Shown: positions 1 to 6,567, counted from the stretch's first letter. The stretch is 13,332 nt of DNA from an uncultured Clostridia bacterium (GCA_937894775.1 CALAXC010000307.1:1-13332), one strand, 5' to 3'. The notes: generated by a model not told the origin, from the sequence alone. Numbers and translations: made by a program.

Positions 1-32
1 ACAAAAAGCACTTCTTACGAAGTGCTTTTTGT
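1..32 (-). terminator. Terminator of the tRNA operon (possibly bidirectional)
   Basis: A perfect 14-bp inverted repeat (1-14 with 19-32) has a 4-nt loop and a GC core flanked by A5 and T5 runs. Read on the minus strand it directly follows the CCA end of tRNA-Cys, so it is the natural end of the tRNA transcript. Because A and T runs flank the core symmetrically, it could also stop a plus-strand gene lying to the left of the window. Confidence 0.8.
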
Positions 33-34
33 TT

Positions 35-109
<75 letters not shown>

Positions 110-117
110 GTATAAAT

Positions 118-152
118 TGAATGGGGACGAAGTTTTTTCGTCCCCATTTTTT
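118..152 (+). terminator. Hairpin between tRNA-Gly and tRNA-Cys, terminator-like on plus strand
   Basis: A perfect 11-bp inverted repeat (121-131 with 137-147) has a 5-nt loop. On the plus strand it is followed by a run of six T, the intrinsic-terminator pattern. On the minus strand, the direction of the tRNA genes, it is preceded by the A run and followed only by TTCAATTTATA, a poor U tract. It may therefore act as a processing or weak attenuation structure in the tRNA transcript, or stop antisense transcription. The structure is certain; the role is not. Confidence 0.55.
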
Positions 153-227
153 GGAGCGGATTACGGGGCTCGAACCCGCCACCTCGACCTTGGCAAGGTC
201 GCGCTCTACCAAATGAGCTAAATCCGC
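152..227 (-). tRNA. tRNA-Gly (anticodon GCC)
   Basis: On the minus strand the acceptor stem GCGGATT pairs with the 3' side AATCCGC. The anticodon stem (CGACC with GGTCG) encloses loop TTGCCAA, giving anticodon GCC. The T-arm carries GGTTCGAGCC, and CCA is encoded at 152-154. It starts only 3 nt after the CCA of tRNA-Phe. Confidence 0.97.
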
Positions 228-230
228 ATA

Positions 231-306
231 TGGTGCCTCCGGTCGGAATCGAACCAACGACACGGGGATTTTCAGTCCCCTGCTCTACCAACTGAGCTAC
301 AGAGGC
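231..306 (-). tRNA. tRNA-Phe (anticodon GAA)
   Basis: On the minus strand the acceptor stem GCCTCTG/CGGAGGC encloses a normal cloverleaf. The anticodon stem GGGGA/TCCCC encloses loop CTGAAAA, giving anticodon GAA. The discriminator is A, and CCA is encoded at 231-233. It is separated from upstream tRNA-Asp by 31 nt containing a small CAGC/GCTG hairpin with no terminator character. Confidence 0.97.
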
Positions 307-337
307 ATAAACAGCAAGGGCTGCTTATTTAAAAAAG

Positions 338-414
338 TGGCGACCCGAAGGGGACTCGAACCCCTGACCTCTAGCGTGACAGGCTAGCGTTCTAACCAAC
401 TGAACTACCGGGCC
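338..414 (-). tRNA. tRNA-Asp (anticodon GTC)
   Basis: On the minus strand the acceptor stem GGCCCGG pairs with TCGGGTC with two G-U wobbles. The anticodon stem CTAGC/GCTAG encloses CTGTCAC, giving anticodon GTC. The discriminator is G, which is typical for Asp, and CCA is encoded at 338-340. It begins 3 nt downstream of the CCA of tRNA-Val. Confidence 0.97.
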
Positions 415-417
415 AAA

Positions 418-493
418 TGGTGGGAACAATAGGGCTCGAACCTATGACCCTCTGCTTGTAAGGCAGATGCTCTCCCAACTGAGCTATGCTCCC
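418..493 (-). tRNA. tRNA-Val (anticodon TAC)
   Basis: On the minus strand the acceptor stem GGGAGCA pairs with TGTTCCC with one G-U. The anticodon stem TCTGC/GCAGA encloses CTTACAA, giving anticodon TAC. The discriminator is A, and CCA is encoded at 418-420. It is the first gene of the five-tRNA operon, about 25 nt downstream of the predicted transcription start. Confidence 0.97.
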
Positions 494-525
494 ATTGCCG
501 CCTACTACCTTTCAGCGACTTTGAC

Positions 526-554
526 ATTATATCACATCATTTTAATAATGTCAA
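526..554 (-). promoter_or_regulatory. Consensus sigma-A promoter of the tRNA operon
   Basis: On the minus strand an exact TTGACA (-35, 549-554) is followed by a 17-bp spacer and an exact TATAAT (-10, 526-531). Both hexamers match the vegetative consensus fully. The predicted start is near 519, upstream of tRNA-Val. The -35 lies 19 nt beyond the stop codon of hslO, leaving no room for an obvious terminator, so read-through from the murC-hslO transcript into the tRNAs is plausible. Confidence 0.9.
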
Positions 555-573
555 TACCTTTTTTGAAATTTTT

Positions 574-1485
574 TTATTTTTTCTTAGATTTTGATATTAT
601 TTTCTCAATATCCTTCTCGGTGAATATCTCTTTTCGGGTGCAAAAACGGCATTTTACTTCAAGCTCTCTCGCTTTTCCCTCGCCTTCCTGCTCATCAAGC
701 ATTTCATAAAGATCCTTCTCGCCCAAAGTTACAAGTGCTCTTTCCACCCGTTCTCTTGTACAATCACATTTATACTCTACCTCAAGCTCGTCGAAAACAT
801 CAAATTCGATTCCCTCAAGTGCAATTTTTGCTATTTCGTAATTATCAAGTCCTCTTTCGAAAAGCTTTGAAATATTCGCAAGCTTACCTACGTTTTTCTC
901 TATTGCATCAACTGTATTTGGATTTGCAAAAGGTAACAACTGAATAAGTACCCCGCCCGCCGCTTTACAGCTGCAATCGGTATCGACCAAAACCCCAAGC
1001 GCGCATACTGTGGGTATCTGTTCGCTATTTGCATAATATGCCGCTATATCCTCTGCTATCTCTCCGCTTACAAGCGGAATTGAACCGCTATAGGGCTCTG
1101 CTGTTCCCATATCTCTTATAATAGTAAGCAGTCCTTTTCCAACAGCGCCGCCTACGTTAAGCTTTCCGTTTGATCTGAGCGGAAGATCTACGTTAGGATT
1201 CTGTATATATCCTTTCACGTTTCCGTAATAATCCGCTACCGCAATAACTCTGCCCGCAGGTCCGTCACCGCCAAGCGTAACGGTAACAGTATCATTCTTT
1301 TCACCGAGCATACAGCCTATCATAGACGTAGCTGTAAGAAGTCTGCCAAGCGTAGCTGTTGCCGTAGGTGTAGTATTATGGCATTTTATTGCCTCATTCA
1401 CTATTTCTCTTGACTGAATAACGTGTATTCTTGCACTTCCGTCACTCGTCATTCCTCTTAATATGCTTGAATATTTATTTTCCAT
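574..1485 (-). CDS. hslO: Hsp33 redox-regulated chaperone
   Basis: This 303-residue protein matches the Hsp33 family in length and layout. Hsp33 is a cytoplasmic holdase that is inactive while reduced. Oxidation of its zinc-bound cysteines partly unfolds the C-terminus and exposes a binding surface for unfolding proteins. The C-terminal zinc motif is visible as C240-x-C242 and C279-x-x-C282. The N-terminal region shows family-typical stretches such as GDGP near 73-76 and NPNVDLP near 96-102. The start is supported by AAGGA about 9 nt upstream. It is the last gene of the murC operon, 34 nt after the methyltransferase, with no hairpin between its stop and the tRNA promoter. A redox chaperone and a redox repressor (Rex, 9143-9862) in the same window is suggestive but may be chance. 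Identification is firm. Confidence 0.96.
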   Translation of the reverse strand: MENKYSSILRGMTSDGSARIHVIQSREIVNEAIKCHNTTPTATATLGRLLTATSMIGCMLGEKNDTVTVTLGGDGPAGRVIAVADYYGNVKGYIQNPNVDLPLRSNGKLNVGGAVGKGLLTIIRDMGTAEPYSGSIPLVSGEIAEDIAAYYANSEQIPTVCALGVLVDTDCSCKAAGGVLIQLLPFANPNTVDAIEKNVGKLANISKLFERGLDNYEIAKIALEGIEFDVFDELEVEYKCDCTRERVERALVTLGEKDLYEMLDEQEGEGKARELEVKCRFCTRKEIFTEKDIEKIISKSKKK

Positions 1486-1519
1486 TTTCTTTTTCCTTTT
1501 TATTTATATTATGCCTATA

Positions 1520-2284
1520 TCATTTTTTAACTCGCGCTACAAAATAAGCTCTTTCGCTGTCTGACGAAATATCGGAAAAATCAAAGTCCGAAAAGATCCC
1601 CACAAGCTCAAATCCCGTTTTTTCCAAAGCTTCGTTTATTTCTGGCAGCTCATAACATCTTTCTGTCTGTTGTTCATCGGATCGGAAATATTCTCCGTTT
1701 TCGCCTTCTTCAAAAACTGTCAGATAGAAATTACACAGTTTTTTCTCTCTATCGTAAAAATTCTGCCATCCGCAAAAGAAAGACGCTCCGTCATCTTCGC
1801 TATTTTCAAAAATATAGGAATTATCACCGTAAATATTTTCAAATTTATACGGTGTATTTATATCAAACAAAAACAGTGAATCGGGATCGGAATAATTATG
1901 AACGAGCGAAAAAACCTTTTCAAGATCTCCGTCATCGGTAAGATAATTCAGACTGTCAAGACAACACAGAGTAGCACCGACCGTTCCGTAAAGTTCAAAT
2001 TCACGCATATCCTGACAAAGATAAAGTATCCCCTGCGTATCCTTCGAATACGCCTCTGAAAGCATATCTATACTTCCGTCAACACCTATCATATCATATC
2101 CGCGTTTTGACATTTCTGCGGTCATTCTTCCCGTACCGCAAGCAAGATCCAATACTATTTCGGGTTTCTTTTCAGAATACTTTTCAAAGCACTTTTCAAA
2201 AAAATCCGCCCACGCCGAATAATCTATTTCACTATTTATACTGTCATAAGCTCCCGCTATTGCAAAATACCCATCGTAGCTCAT
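1520..2284 (-). CDS. Class I SAM-dependent methyltransferase, substrate unknown
   Basis: A 254-residue soluble protein with a Rossmann-type methyltransferase fold. Motif I (glycine-rich SAM loop) is LDLACGTG at 45-52. The acidic end of strand 2 is D69 in GVDGS. Motif II-like QDM is at 91-93, the LDSLNYL region at 109-115, and FLFDINTP at about 138-145. Such stand-alone enzymes in Clostridia are usually annotated only as methyltransferase-domain proteins; nothing here indicates whether the substrate is small molecule, RNA or protein. The start has GGGGAG 6 nt upstream. It lies 15 nt after murC and 34 nt before hslO, so it is cotranscribed with both. The many D/E residues near the C-terminus (about 231-244) are not a known signature. 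Fold assignment is firm; substrate is unassigned. Confidence 0.88.
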   Translation of the reverse strand: MSYDGYFAIAGAYDSINSEIDYSAWADFFEKCFEKYSEKKPEIVLDLACGTGRMTAEMSKRGYDMIGVDGSIDMLSEAYSKDTQGILYLCQDMREFELYGTVGATLCCLDSLNYLTDDGDLEKVFSLVHNYSDPDSLFLFDINTPYKFENIYGDNSYIFENSEDDGASFFCGWQNFYDREKKLCNFYLTVFEEGENGEYFRSDEQQTERCYELPEINEALEKTGFELVGIFSDFDFSDISSDSERAYFVARVKK

Positions 2285-2299
2285 TTTTTACTCCCCGTA

Positions 2300-3700
2300 T
2301 CATTCAAAATCAAGATGATCAAAGACTCTCCATATATCGCCTGCGCCCATCACTACCGCAATATCACCCTCACGCAATTCTTTTTTTAAAGTATTTGCGA
2401 TATTTTCAAATCCGTGTACTGCTATACCGCCATCTATTCTTTCAGCCAAAAGCTCGGGAGTTATCCCCATCGTATCGGTTTCTCTCGCGGCATATATATC
2501 AGCGACAATAACTCTGTCCGCTACCGACAGCGCCTCAACAAATCCGTCAAAAAGCGCCTTTGTTCTTGAATATGTATGTGACTGAAAAGCGCAGAAAAGT
2601 CTACCGTCACAAGCGGCGCTCTTTATCCCCTCAAGAGTGGTTTTCACCTCTGTGGGATGATGTCCGTAATCATCGTATACTCTCGCTTTGTTTATTCTTC
2701 CCTTATATTCCATTCTTCGAGCCGCGCCGCCAAAGCTTTTTATTCCCTTCGCTAATGCTTCTGCGGGAATACCGCACAAAAAAGCAACTGCTGCCACCGA
2801 CAGCGCATTATATACGTTATGATATCCACTCACCGAAAGTTCTATTTTTGTAACGTATTTTCCAAAACAAATAAGATCAAACGAATAACATCCCTTATCT
2901 TCGGTTATATTTTCAGCTCTGACATCGGCAGCTTGATTTTCTATACCGAAATAAATAACGTTTTCGCAACCGTTCAGAGCATCGAGAACATTTCCGTCAT
3001 CGGCATTCGCAACAACGCTTCCGCCATTGGAAAGGGCGATCTCTGCGAACTTACGGTATGATTTTTTTATATGCTCCAGGCTTTCGAAATAATCAACGTG
3101 ATCCATTTCTATATTAAGGATCACAGCTATATTAGGATTAAAATCCAAAAAAGAATCCATATATTCACAAGCTTCAAACAGAAAATAGTTCTTTGCGCCC
3201 ACGCGGTAAGCACCGCCCATAGAAGAAAGCTCAGCACCCGAAAGCACCGTAGGATCGGTATCCCCACTCATAAGAACACTTGCGCAGATCGAAGTAGATG
3301 TACTTTTTCCGTGCATTCCCGAAACACCTATTCTGCACTTATAATCGGTCATAAGATACCCCATATAATCGGCTCTTGAAATAACGGGAATTCCTTTTTT
3401 CAATGCGGCAACATATTCGGGATTATCCTCGCTTATAGCTACGGTATAAACAAAAGCATCGTAGCCCTCTATATTTTTTTCATCATGAGAATAAAATATA
3501 TTTATCCCCTCTGCCGAAAGTCTTTCGGTAAGCTTTGTAGGAGTTCTGTCCGAACCGCCCACTCGCATTCCGTTTACCGAAGAAATATGAGCCAGAGAAG
3601 ACATATTTATCCCCCCTACTCCGCAAAAAAAGACCGACTTACAGTCCTTTAACATCTCCGCTATTCTATTTGCGCCAAAATGAGTATTTGAAACCGACAT
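2300..3700 (-). CDS. murC: UDP-N-acetylmuramate--L-alanine ligase
   Basis: MurC adds L-alanine to UDP-MurNAc using ATP, the first step of peptide-stem assembly in cytoplasmic peptidoglycan precursor synthesis. The protein is 466 residues, normal for the family. The N-terminal UDP-binding motif FCGVGGINMSSLA is at about 25-37. The ATP P-loop is at 128-136 and reads GMHGKSTST, a variant of the usual GTHGKTTTT. The Mur-ligase region NIEMDHVDYF is near 196-205, and the C-terminal domain has DDYGHHPTE and FQSHTYSRT. The frame is open 55 codons further upstream, but the start at 3700 is chosen because AGGAG sits 7 nt before it and the family begins just before the GVGG motif. It is first in the operon with the methyltransferase and hslO, and divergent from spoVG. 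Confidence 0.96.
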   Translation of the reverse strand: MSVSNTHFGANRIAEMLKDCKSVFFCGVGGINMSSLAHISSVNGMRVGGSDRTPTKLTERLSAEGINIFYSHDEKNIEGYDAFVYTVAISEDNPEYVAALKKGIPVISRADYMGYLMTDYKCRIGVSGMHGKSTSTSICASVLMSGDTDPTVLSGAELSSMGGAYRVGAKNYFLFEACEYMDSFLDFNPNIAVILNIEMDHVDYFESLEHIKKSYRKFAEIALSNGGSVVANADDGNVLDALNGCENVIYFGIENQAADVRAENITEDKGCYSFDLICFGKYVTKIELSVSGYHNVYNALSVAAVAFLCGIPAEALAKGIKSFGGAARRMEYKGRINKARVYDDYGHHPTEVKTTLEGIKSAACDGRLFCAFQSHTYSRTKALFDGFVEALSVADRVIVADIYAARETDTMGITPELLAERIDGGIAVHGFENIANTLKKELREGDIAVVMGAGDIWRVFDHLDFE

Positions 3701-3820
3701 AAATTCGCTCCTACTGTTTTTGTTTATTTTCAACAAAATTCTTGCTTGATTTTCTACACAAAGATTATTTTCTTCACAAAAAAAACTTAAAACTATTGTA
3801 TATTCTTCAAAAAAGAGGTG

Positions 3821-3826
3821 TATAAT
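3821..3826 (+). promoter_or_regulatory. Putative spoVG -10 element
   Basis: An exact TATAAT (3821-3826) is preceded directly by GGTG, and its start site would fall at the foot of the hairpin at 3833. There is no good -35 at 16-18 bp; TTGTAT at 3796-3801 gives a 19-bp spacer. A sigma-H promoter, as drives spoVG in Bacillus subtilis, was looked for and is not obvious. Confidence 0.5.
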
Positions 3827-3852
3827 ATAACTGTACCAAAGTATTTTTGCAA
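3824..3852 (-). promoter_or_regulatory. Putative murC promoter
   Basis: On the minus strand, TTGCAA (3847-3852, 4/6 match) is followed by a 17-bp spacer and TATATT (3824-3829, 5/6 match). This would give a murC leader of about 115 nt. The -10 overlaps the -10 proposed for spoVG on the other strand. The call rests only on hexamer matching. Confidence 0.4.
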
Positions 3853-3860
3853 TTTGGTAC
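3833..3860 (+). promoter_or_regulatory. Leader hairpin or operator upstream of spoVG
   Basis: The 8-bp perfect inverted repeat GTACCAAA / TTTGGTAC (3833-3840 with 3853-3860) is separated by 12 nt. It lies where the spoVG transcript would begin, so it could be a 5' stem-loop protecting the mRNA. As DNA it could be a regulator's operator covering the -35/spacer of the putative murC promoter. The symmetry is seen; the role is inferred. Confidence 0.45.
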
Positions 3861-3901
3861 CGCACATTAATTTAAATTACGCATTACAAGGAGGTCCCAA
3901 A

Positions 3902-4204
3902 ATGCAAATTACAGATATTAAAATCAGAAAAGTATTCGACGACGGCCCTATGAAAGCCATTGTATCGGTAACCTTTGACGGTCAGCTCGCAGTTCACGAC
4001 GTAAAAGTTATCAACGCGCGTGATAAATTCTTCATCGTTATGCCGAGCCGTAAAAATCCCGACGAAACATTCAGAGATATCGTACATCCGATAAATGCTG
4101 AATTCAGAGCTTTGCTTGAGAAAGAAATTCTCGCGGCATACACAGCTGAGCTTGAGAACATTTCAGCAGCCGAAGCAGATGCGGTAACAGAACCGATCGC
4201 TTAA
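3902..4204 (+). CDS. spoVG: SpoVG regulatory nucleic-acid-binding protein
   Basis: A 100-residue SpoVG-family protein. The family is conserved across Firmicutes and other bacteria. It binds nucleic acid and affects septation during sporulation, and in other species exoproteins, virulence or cell-wall genes. The core is visible from MQITDIKIRKV (1-11) through MKAIVSVTFDG (about 17-27), VHDVKVI and FIVMPSRKNPDETFRDIVHPI (about 43-64). The C-terminal tail is short and acidic, as is typical. The frame is open back to 3818, but the start at 3902 is fixed by AAGGAGG 7 nt upstream and by alignment with the family N-terminus. It is monocistronic, with its own promoter region and a long terminator. 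Its presence does not prove sporulation, since non-sporulating Firmicutes also carry it. Confidence 0.96.
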   Translation: MQITDIKIRKVFDDGPMKAIVSVTFDGQLAVHDVKVINARDKFFIVMPSRKNPDETFRDIVHPINAEFRALLEKEILAAYTAELENISAAEADAVTEPIA

Positions 4205-4233
4205 TTAGTTTTCAAATTATCAAAATACTCCTT

Positions 4234-4278
4234 AAGGGGACTGTTGCAAATTCAAAATTTGTAACAGTCCCCTTTTTT
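4234..4278 (+). terminator. Rho-independent terminator of spoVG
   Basis: A 12-bp GC-rich stem (4234-4245 with 4263-4274) is extended inward by about seven more pairs to a 3-nt loop and followed by six T. It sits 30 nt after the spoVG stop and 12 nt from the end of the convergent phosphoesterase gene. On the minus strand no clear T run follows the stem, so its use there is less certain. Confidence 0.92.
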
Positions 4279-4289
4279 CTGCATTGTTC

Positions 4290-4793
4290 TTAAAAGAATT
4301 CACCGTGAGACCGCAAGATCTGATTATTTCTTATTTCACAAATCCCATAGCTGTAAGAAGCCAGGCTTCCGGGATTAAAAAGATAAAGCGGCTTCGTTAA
4401 ATTATATTCTTCAGCATCGAGATAGGTCAACAACGGCTCGTGCGTATGTCCGAACAAAAGAACGTCAGCCTCCTTTTCCCGTGCGGCAAAAATTGCATTT
4501 GTCATTCCGCTCTTTACTCCGCGTGTATGACCGTGAAGCGCCAAAAAATTTATTCCGCCAAGATTAAAAGAAAGCTCATCTTTTGCTTTGAGCGCACTCA
4601 AAAAGCCACCTTGTCCGTCACAGTTTCCTCTGACCGAAAAAACCGTAAAACGGTGATTTTGCGCTCCCGCTCTATGCAGGTCCGAAAGACCATCACCCAA
4701 AAAAACTACCGCATCTACATTTGAATGAAGCTCAAACAACCGTGAAAGACGTTCATAACGTCCGTGTGTATCCGACACGATAAGAAGAGTCAT
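4290..4793 (-). CDS. YfcE/MJ0936-type metallophosphoesterase
   Basis: This 167-residue calcineurin-like phosphoesterase is the length of small single-domain YfcE/MJ0936 enzymes, which hydrolyse phosphodiesters in vitro with two metal ions. All metal-ligand motifs are visible: SDTHG (D8, H10), FLGDG (D34), RGNCD (N57), LHGHT (H87) and GHTH (H116, H118), then NPGS near 140-143. There is no signal peptide or membrane segment, so it is cytoplasmic. Its ATG overlaps the stop of the upstream lipid kinase by one base (TAATG), implying translational coupling; GAGGGTG upstream can serve as ribosome binding site. The physiological substrate is unknown. Pairing with a lipid kinase could mean a linked phosphate-ester role, but that is inference. 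Confidence 0.93.
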   Translation of the reverse strand: MTLLIVSDTHGRYERLSRLFELHSNVDAVVFLGDGLSDLHRAGAQNHRFTVFSVRGNCDGQGGFLSALKAKDELSFNLGGINFLALHGHTRGVKSGMTNAIFAAREKEADVLLFGHTHEPLLTYLDAEEYNLTKPLYLFNPGSLASYSYGICEIRNNQILRSHGEFF

Positions 4794-5746
4794 TATTTCG
4801 CACCCTCTGCAGCCACCAAGGGCTTTACTCCCTTTGGAAGCATTATTTTCAAGGCTCTGGCAACAACACTTATATGTAACTCTTTAGTTCTTATTATCTC
4901 TCCGTCAATACTTACGGGAGTTTCTTTTTCAAAATAAAGGTGAGCGCATTTACACTTAAAATGCGAGATTATATCTTTAAACTTTCCACCGAGGTGCTTT
5001 CCTTTTTTATAATCACCTACCAAGCGCAAAAACTTACCTCTGCCTATATTATTGACCTCTATGCAATCGATATTTCCGTCGGTAAGCGATGCCACGGGAT
5101 TAGAATTGAATCCGCCGCCGCAAAAGCCGCCGTTTGCAAAGGTCGTAAGAAGAAGATCCTTAGGCGATCGTTTTTTAGAATCCTTTTCAAGCTCATATTT
5201 TACGCCTGGCTTTTTTATAAGCGTAATAAGCAAAGAAATAATATATGCAAGCTTTCTCGGCACAAATTTTTTCTTTCCGATCTCTTCTTTTTTACAAACC
5301 ACGTGACAGTCAAATCCAATATTTATCATATTAACAGAATACATATCGTTGCAAAGCAAAAGATCTATATCGTAATCCGTAGCCTCAAGCTGTGCAGCTA
5401 TATCGTTAAAGAATTCACTGGAATCGAAATTGCTTACAAAATCGTTTCCCGTTCCCTTAGGGATAACTCCAACGCAAACACGTTTTCTTGTTTCAGAGTC
5501 AAGACCCATTACCGCAAGTATCGTTTCACAAAGAGTTCCATCTCCGCCGCAAGCAATAAACTCAACCTTTTCTTCCGAAGATCCAACGGTGTCTTTTATA
5601 TATTGTTTAGTATCGCCAACTGTTTTCGAAATAAAAACATCATAGCTTGCTCCCATTTTTTCACAAACCGAAGATATATTTTTTTGCAAGCTATCGGAAA
5701 AATTACCGCTTCCGGCTTTGGGATTTATTATGAAACAGTATTTCAT
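4793..5746 (-). CDS. Diacylglycerol kinase-family lipid kinase (DagK/YegS-like)
   Basis: This 317-residue protein has the DAGK catalytic fold shared by DgkB, YegS and related soluble lipid kinases, which phosphorylate diacylglycerol or similar lipids at the membrane surface using ATP. Visible motifs are INPKAGSG (7-14), CGGDGT (66-71), PKGTGND (96-102), ANGGFCGGGF (204-213), TDG (222-224) and SIDGE (279-283). These are the expected nucleotide and metal-binding elements in order. No transmembrane helix is present. AGGAGG lies about 6 nt upstream. In many Firmicutes such a kinase recycles diacylglycerol released by lipoteichoic acid synthesis; whether this one does is not shown. It is the first gene of a two-gene operon with the phosphoesterase. 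Confidence 0.93.
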   Translation of the reverse strand: MKYCFIINPKAGSGNFSDSLQKNISSVCEKMGASYDVFISKTVGDTKQYIKDTVGSSEEKVEFIACGGDGTLCETILAVMGLDSETRKRVCVGVIPKGTGNDFVSNFDSSEFFNDIAAQLEATDYDIDLLLCNDMYSVNMINIGFDCHVVCKKEEIGKKKFVPRKLAYIISLLITLIKKPGVKYELEKDSKKRSPKDLLLTTFANGGFCGGGFNSNPVASLTDGNIDCIEVNNIGRGKFLRLVGDYKKGKHLGGKFKDIISHFKCKCAHLYFEKETPVSIDGEIIRTKELHISVVARALKIMLPKGVKPLVAAEGAK

Positions 5747-5776
5747 AAAGGTCCTCCTCTACATTATATTCATATT

Positions 5777-5805
5777 ATTATACCACAAATATATTTTTTT
5801 GTCTA
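5777..5805 (-). promoter_or_regulatory. Sigma-A promoter of the lipid kinase operon
   Basis: On the minus strand, TAGACA (5800-5805, 5/6 match) is followed by a 17-bp spacer and an exact TATAAT (5777-5782). TGG precedes the -10, making an extended -10. The predicted start is about 25 nt before the kinase ATG. Confidence 0.8.
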
Positions 5806-5841
5806 CAACTATATAAAAGTTTAATCTTTAATAATATTTTT

Positions 5842-5871
5842 TTCACATTTTCTTCTGCTCGGTCATATACT
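5842..5871 (+). promoter_or_regulatory. Promoter of the small-protein operon, sigma-A or sigma-E-like
   Basis: Two readings fit the same bases. As sigma-A it is TTCACA (5842-5847), 18 bp, TATACT (5866-5871). As mother-cell sigma-E it is TCACATT (5843-5849), 14 bp, CATATACT (5864-5871), against the Bacillus subtilis pattern KMATATT - N14-15 - CATAYANT. The start would be near 5878, about 20 nt before the ATG at 5901. The sequence alone cannot decide between them. Confidence 0.55.
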
Positions 5872-5900
5872 TTTATTAAAGAACATTTAAGGAGGTTGTT

Positions 5901-6128
5901 ATGGAGCTCAAACGCGAAAACATAGATAAGCTTCTCACACTTAATGATTGGCAATTGAAGATGATCATTCAAAAAATAGCCAAAGAAAGCGGAATAGATC
6001 CCTCACAGTTCAACATCGATCTTGCGAGCATAGAAAGTATAAGATATGCGCTCAAAAACGCAACAGACGAGGATCTTAAGCAGGTAGTCGAGCAATACGA
6101 GCAAAATCAAAAAAACAAAAAGAGGTAA
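5901..6128 (+). CDS. Small helical protein of unknown function (75 aa)
   Basis: I do not recognise a named family with confidence. The 75-residue product is highly charged, has no signal peptide, membrane segment or cysteine, and looks mostly helical. There is a first helix at about 4-29, then GIDPSQFNID (31-40), a helix at about 42-52, then TDEDLKQVVEQYEQ (55-68) and a basic tail. It recalls short alpha-helical proteins that accompany similar small genes in Clostridia, but this is memory-based resemblance. It is a genuine gene: AAGGAGG lies 7 nt before the ATG, and its stop codon overlaps the next gene's ribosome binding site (AGAGGTAA), with a 4-nt gap. It leads a three-gene operon read away from the lipid kinase. 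Confidence 0.8.
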   Translation: MELKRENIDKLLTLNDWQLKMIIQKIAKESGIDPSQFNIDLASIESIRYALKNATDEDLKQVVEQYEQNQKNKKR

Positions 6129-6132
6129 TTTT

Positions 6133-6543
6133 ATGGGAGCAGAAGATCTTCAAAACCGAGCAGAAAATGAAAAATTATCGGCAGCTCTCGGAGAAATATT
6201 CTCAAACCCCGATATGCTTTCGGCAATAAGCTCTATGGCGCAAAAGCTGAAAAACAGCGATAAAGCTGATATTCCTTCGGAAAGTAATGAAGCCAAAACA
6301 GAAGAAAAAGCAGAAGAAAAAGCCGAAAGTAAGACTCCCACCCAAGACGGACTCGGTGCTATGGCGGATAAACTCCCCGACATTATGAATATGCTTTCGG
6401 GCAAAGGCAACGATCCTGCTCAAAGACGCCGTTCGGATCTGCTCTGCGCTTTGAAGCCTTATCTTTCGCAAAGCCGTTGCGATGCTATTGACCGTATGAT
6501 ACGGATAAGCGAGCTTTCAAACGTGTTTAAAACTCTCAACTGA
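6133..6543 (+). CDS. Unknown 136-aa protein with acidic linker and basic helical C-terminus
   Basis: Not recognised as a named family. Three parts are visible. Residues 1-40 form an amphipathic helical region with SNPDMLSAISSMAQKLK. Residues 41-69 are a low-complexity E/K/A linker containing near-repeats of EEKAE. Residues 70-136 form a second helical region with LPDIMNMLSG, then RRRSDLLCALKPYLSQSR (98-115), then a helix to the end. The ALKPYLS...RIDRxxRxxxLS-like end resembles C-termini of small uncharacterised clostridial proteins, by memory only. There is no signal peptide or membrane segment. AGAGG precedes the ATG by 7 nt. It is cotranscribed with its neighbours, 4 nt after the previous stop and 24 nt before the next start. 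Confidence 0.8.
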   Translation: MGAEDLQNRAENEKLSAALGEIFSNPDMLSAISSMAQKLKNSDKADIPSESNEAKTEEKAEEKAESKTPTQDGLGAMADKLPDIMNMLSGKGNDPAQRRRSDLLCALKPYLSQSRCDAIDRMIRISELSNVFKTLN

Positions 6544-6567
6544 GCAAAAATAAAAAGGAGGTAAATT

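Noticed and set aside
2107..3379. Several plus-strand open frames opposite the methyltransferase and murC
   Set aside because: They are antisense to well-identified genes, lack ribosome binding sites and show no motifs.
3773..3779. TTCACAA resembling a Rex operator half-site in the murC leader
   Set aside because: The opposite half (TTGTGAA 4 bp away) is missing, so it does not form the known palindromic operator.
3701..3865. Upstream extension of the murC frame by 55 codons
   Set aside because: The extension runs into the promoter region, has no ribosome binding site, and the family N-terminus fits the start at 3700.
4940..5824. Long plus-strand open frame of 294 codons opposite the lipid kinase gene
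   Set aside because: It is antisense to a protein with every expected kinase motif, has no ribosome binding site, and its translation is rich in K, I, F, R and Y with no recognisable domain.
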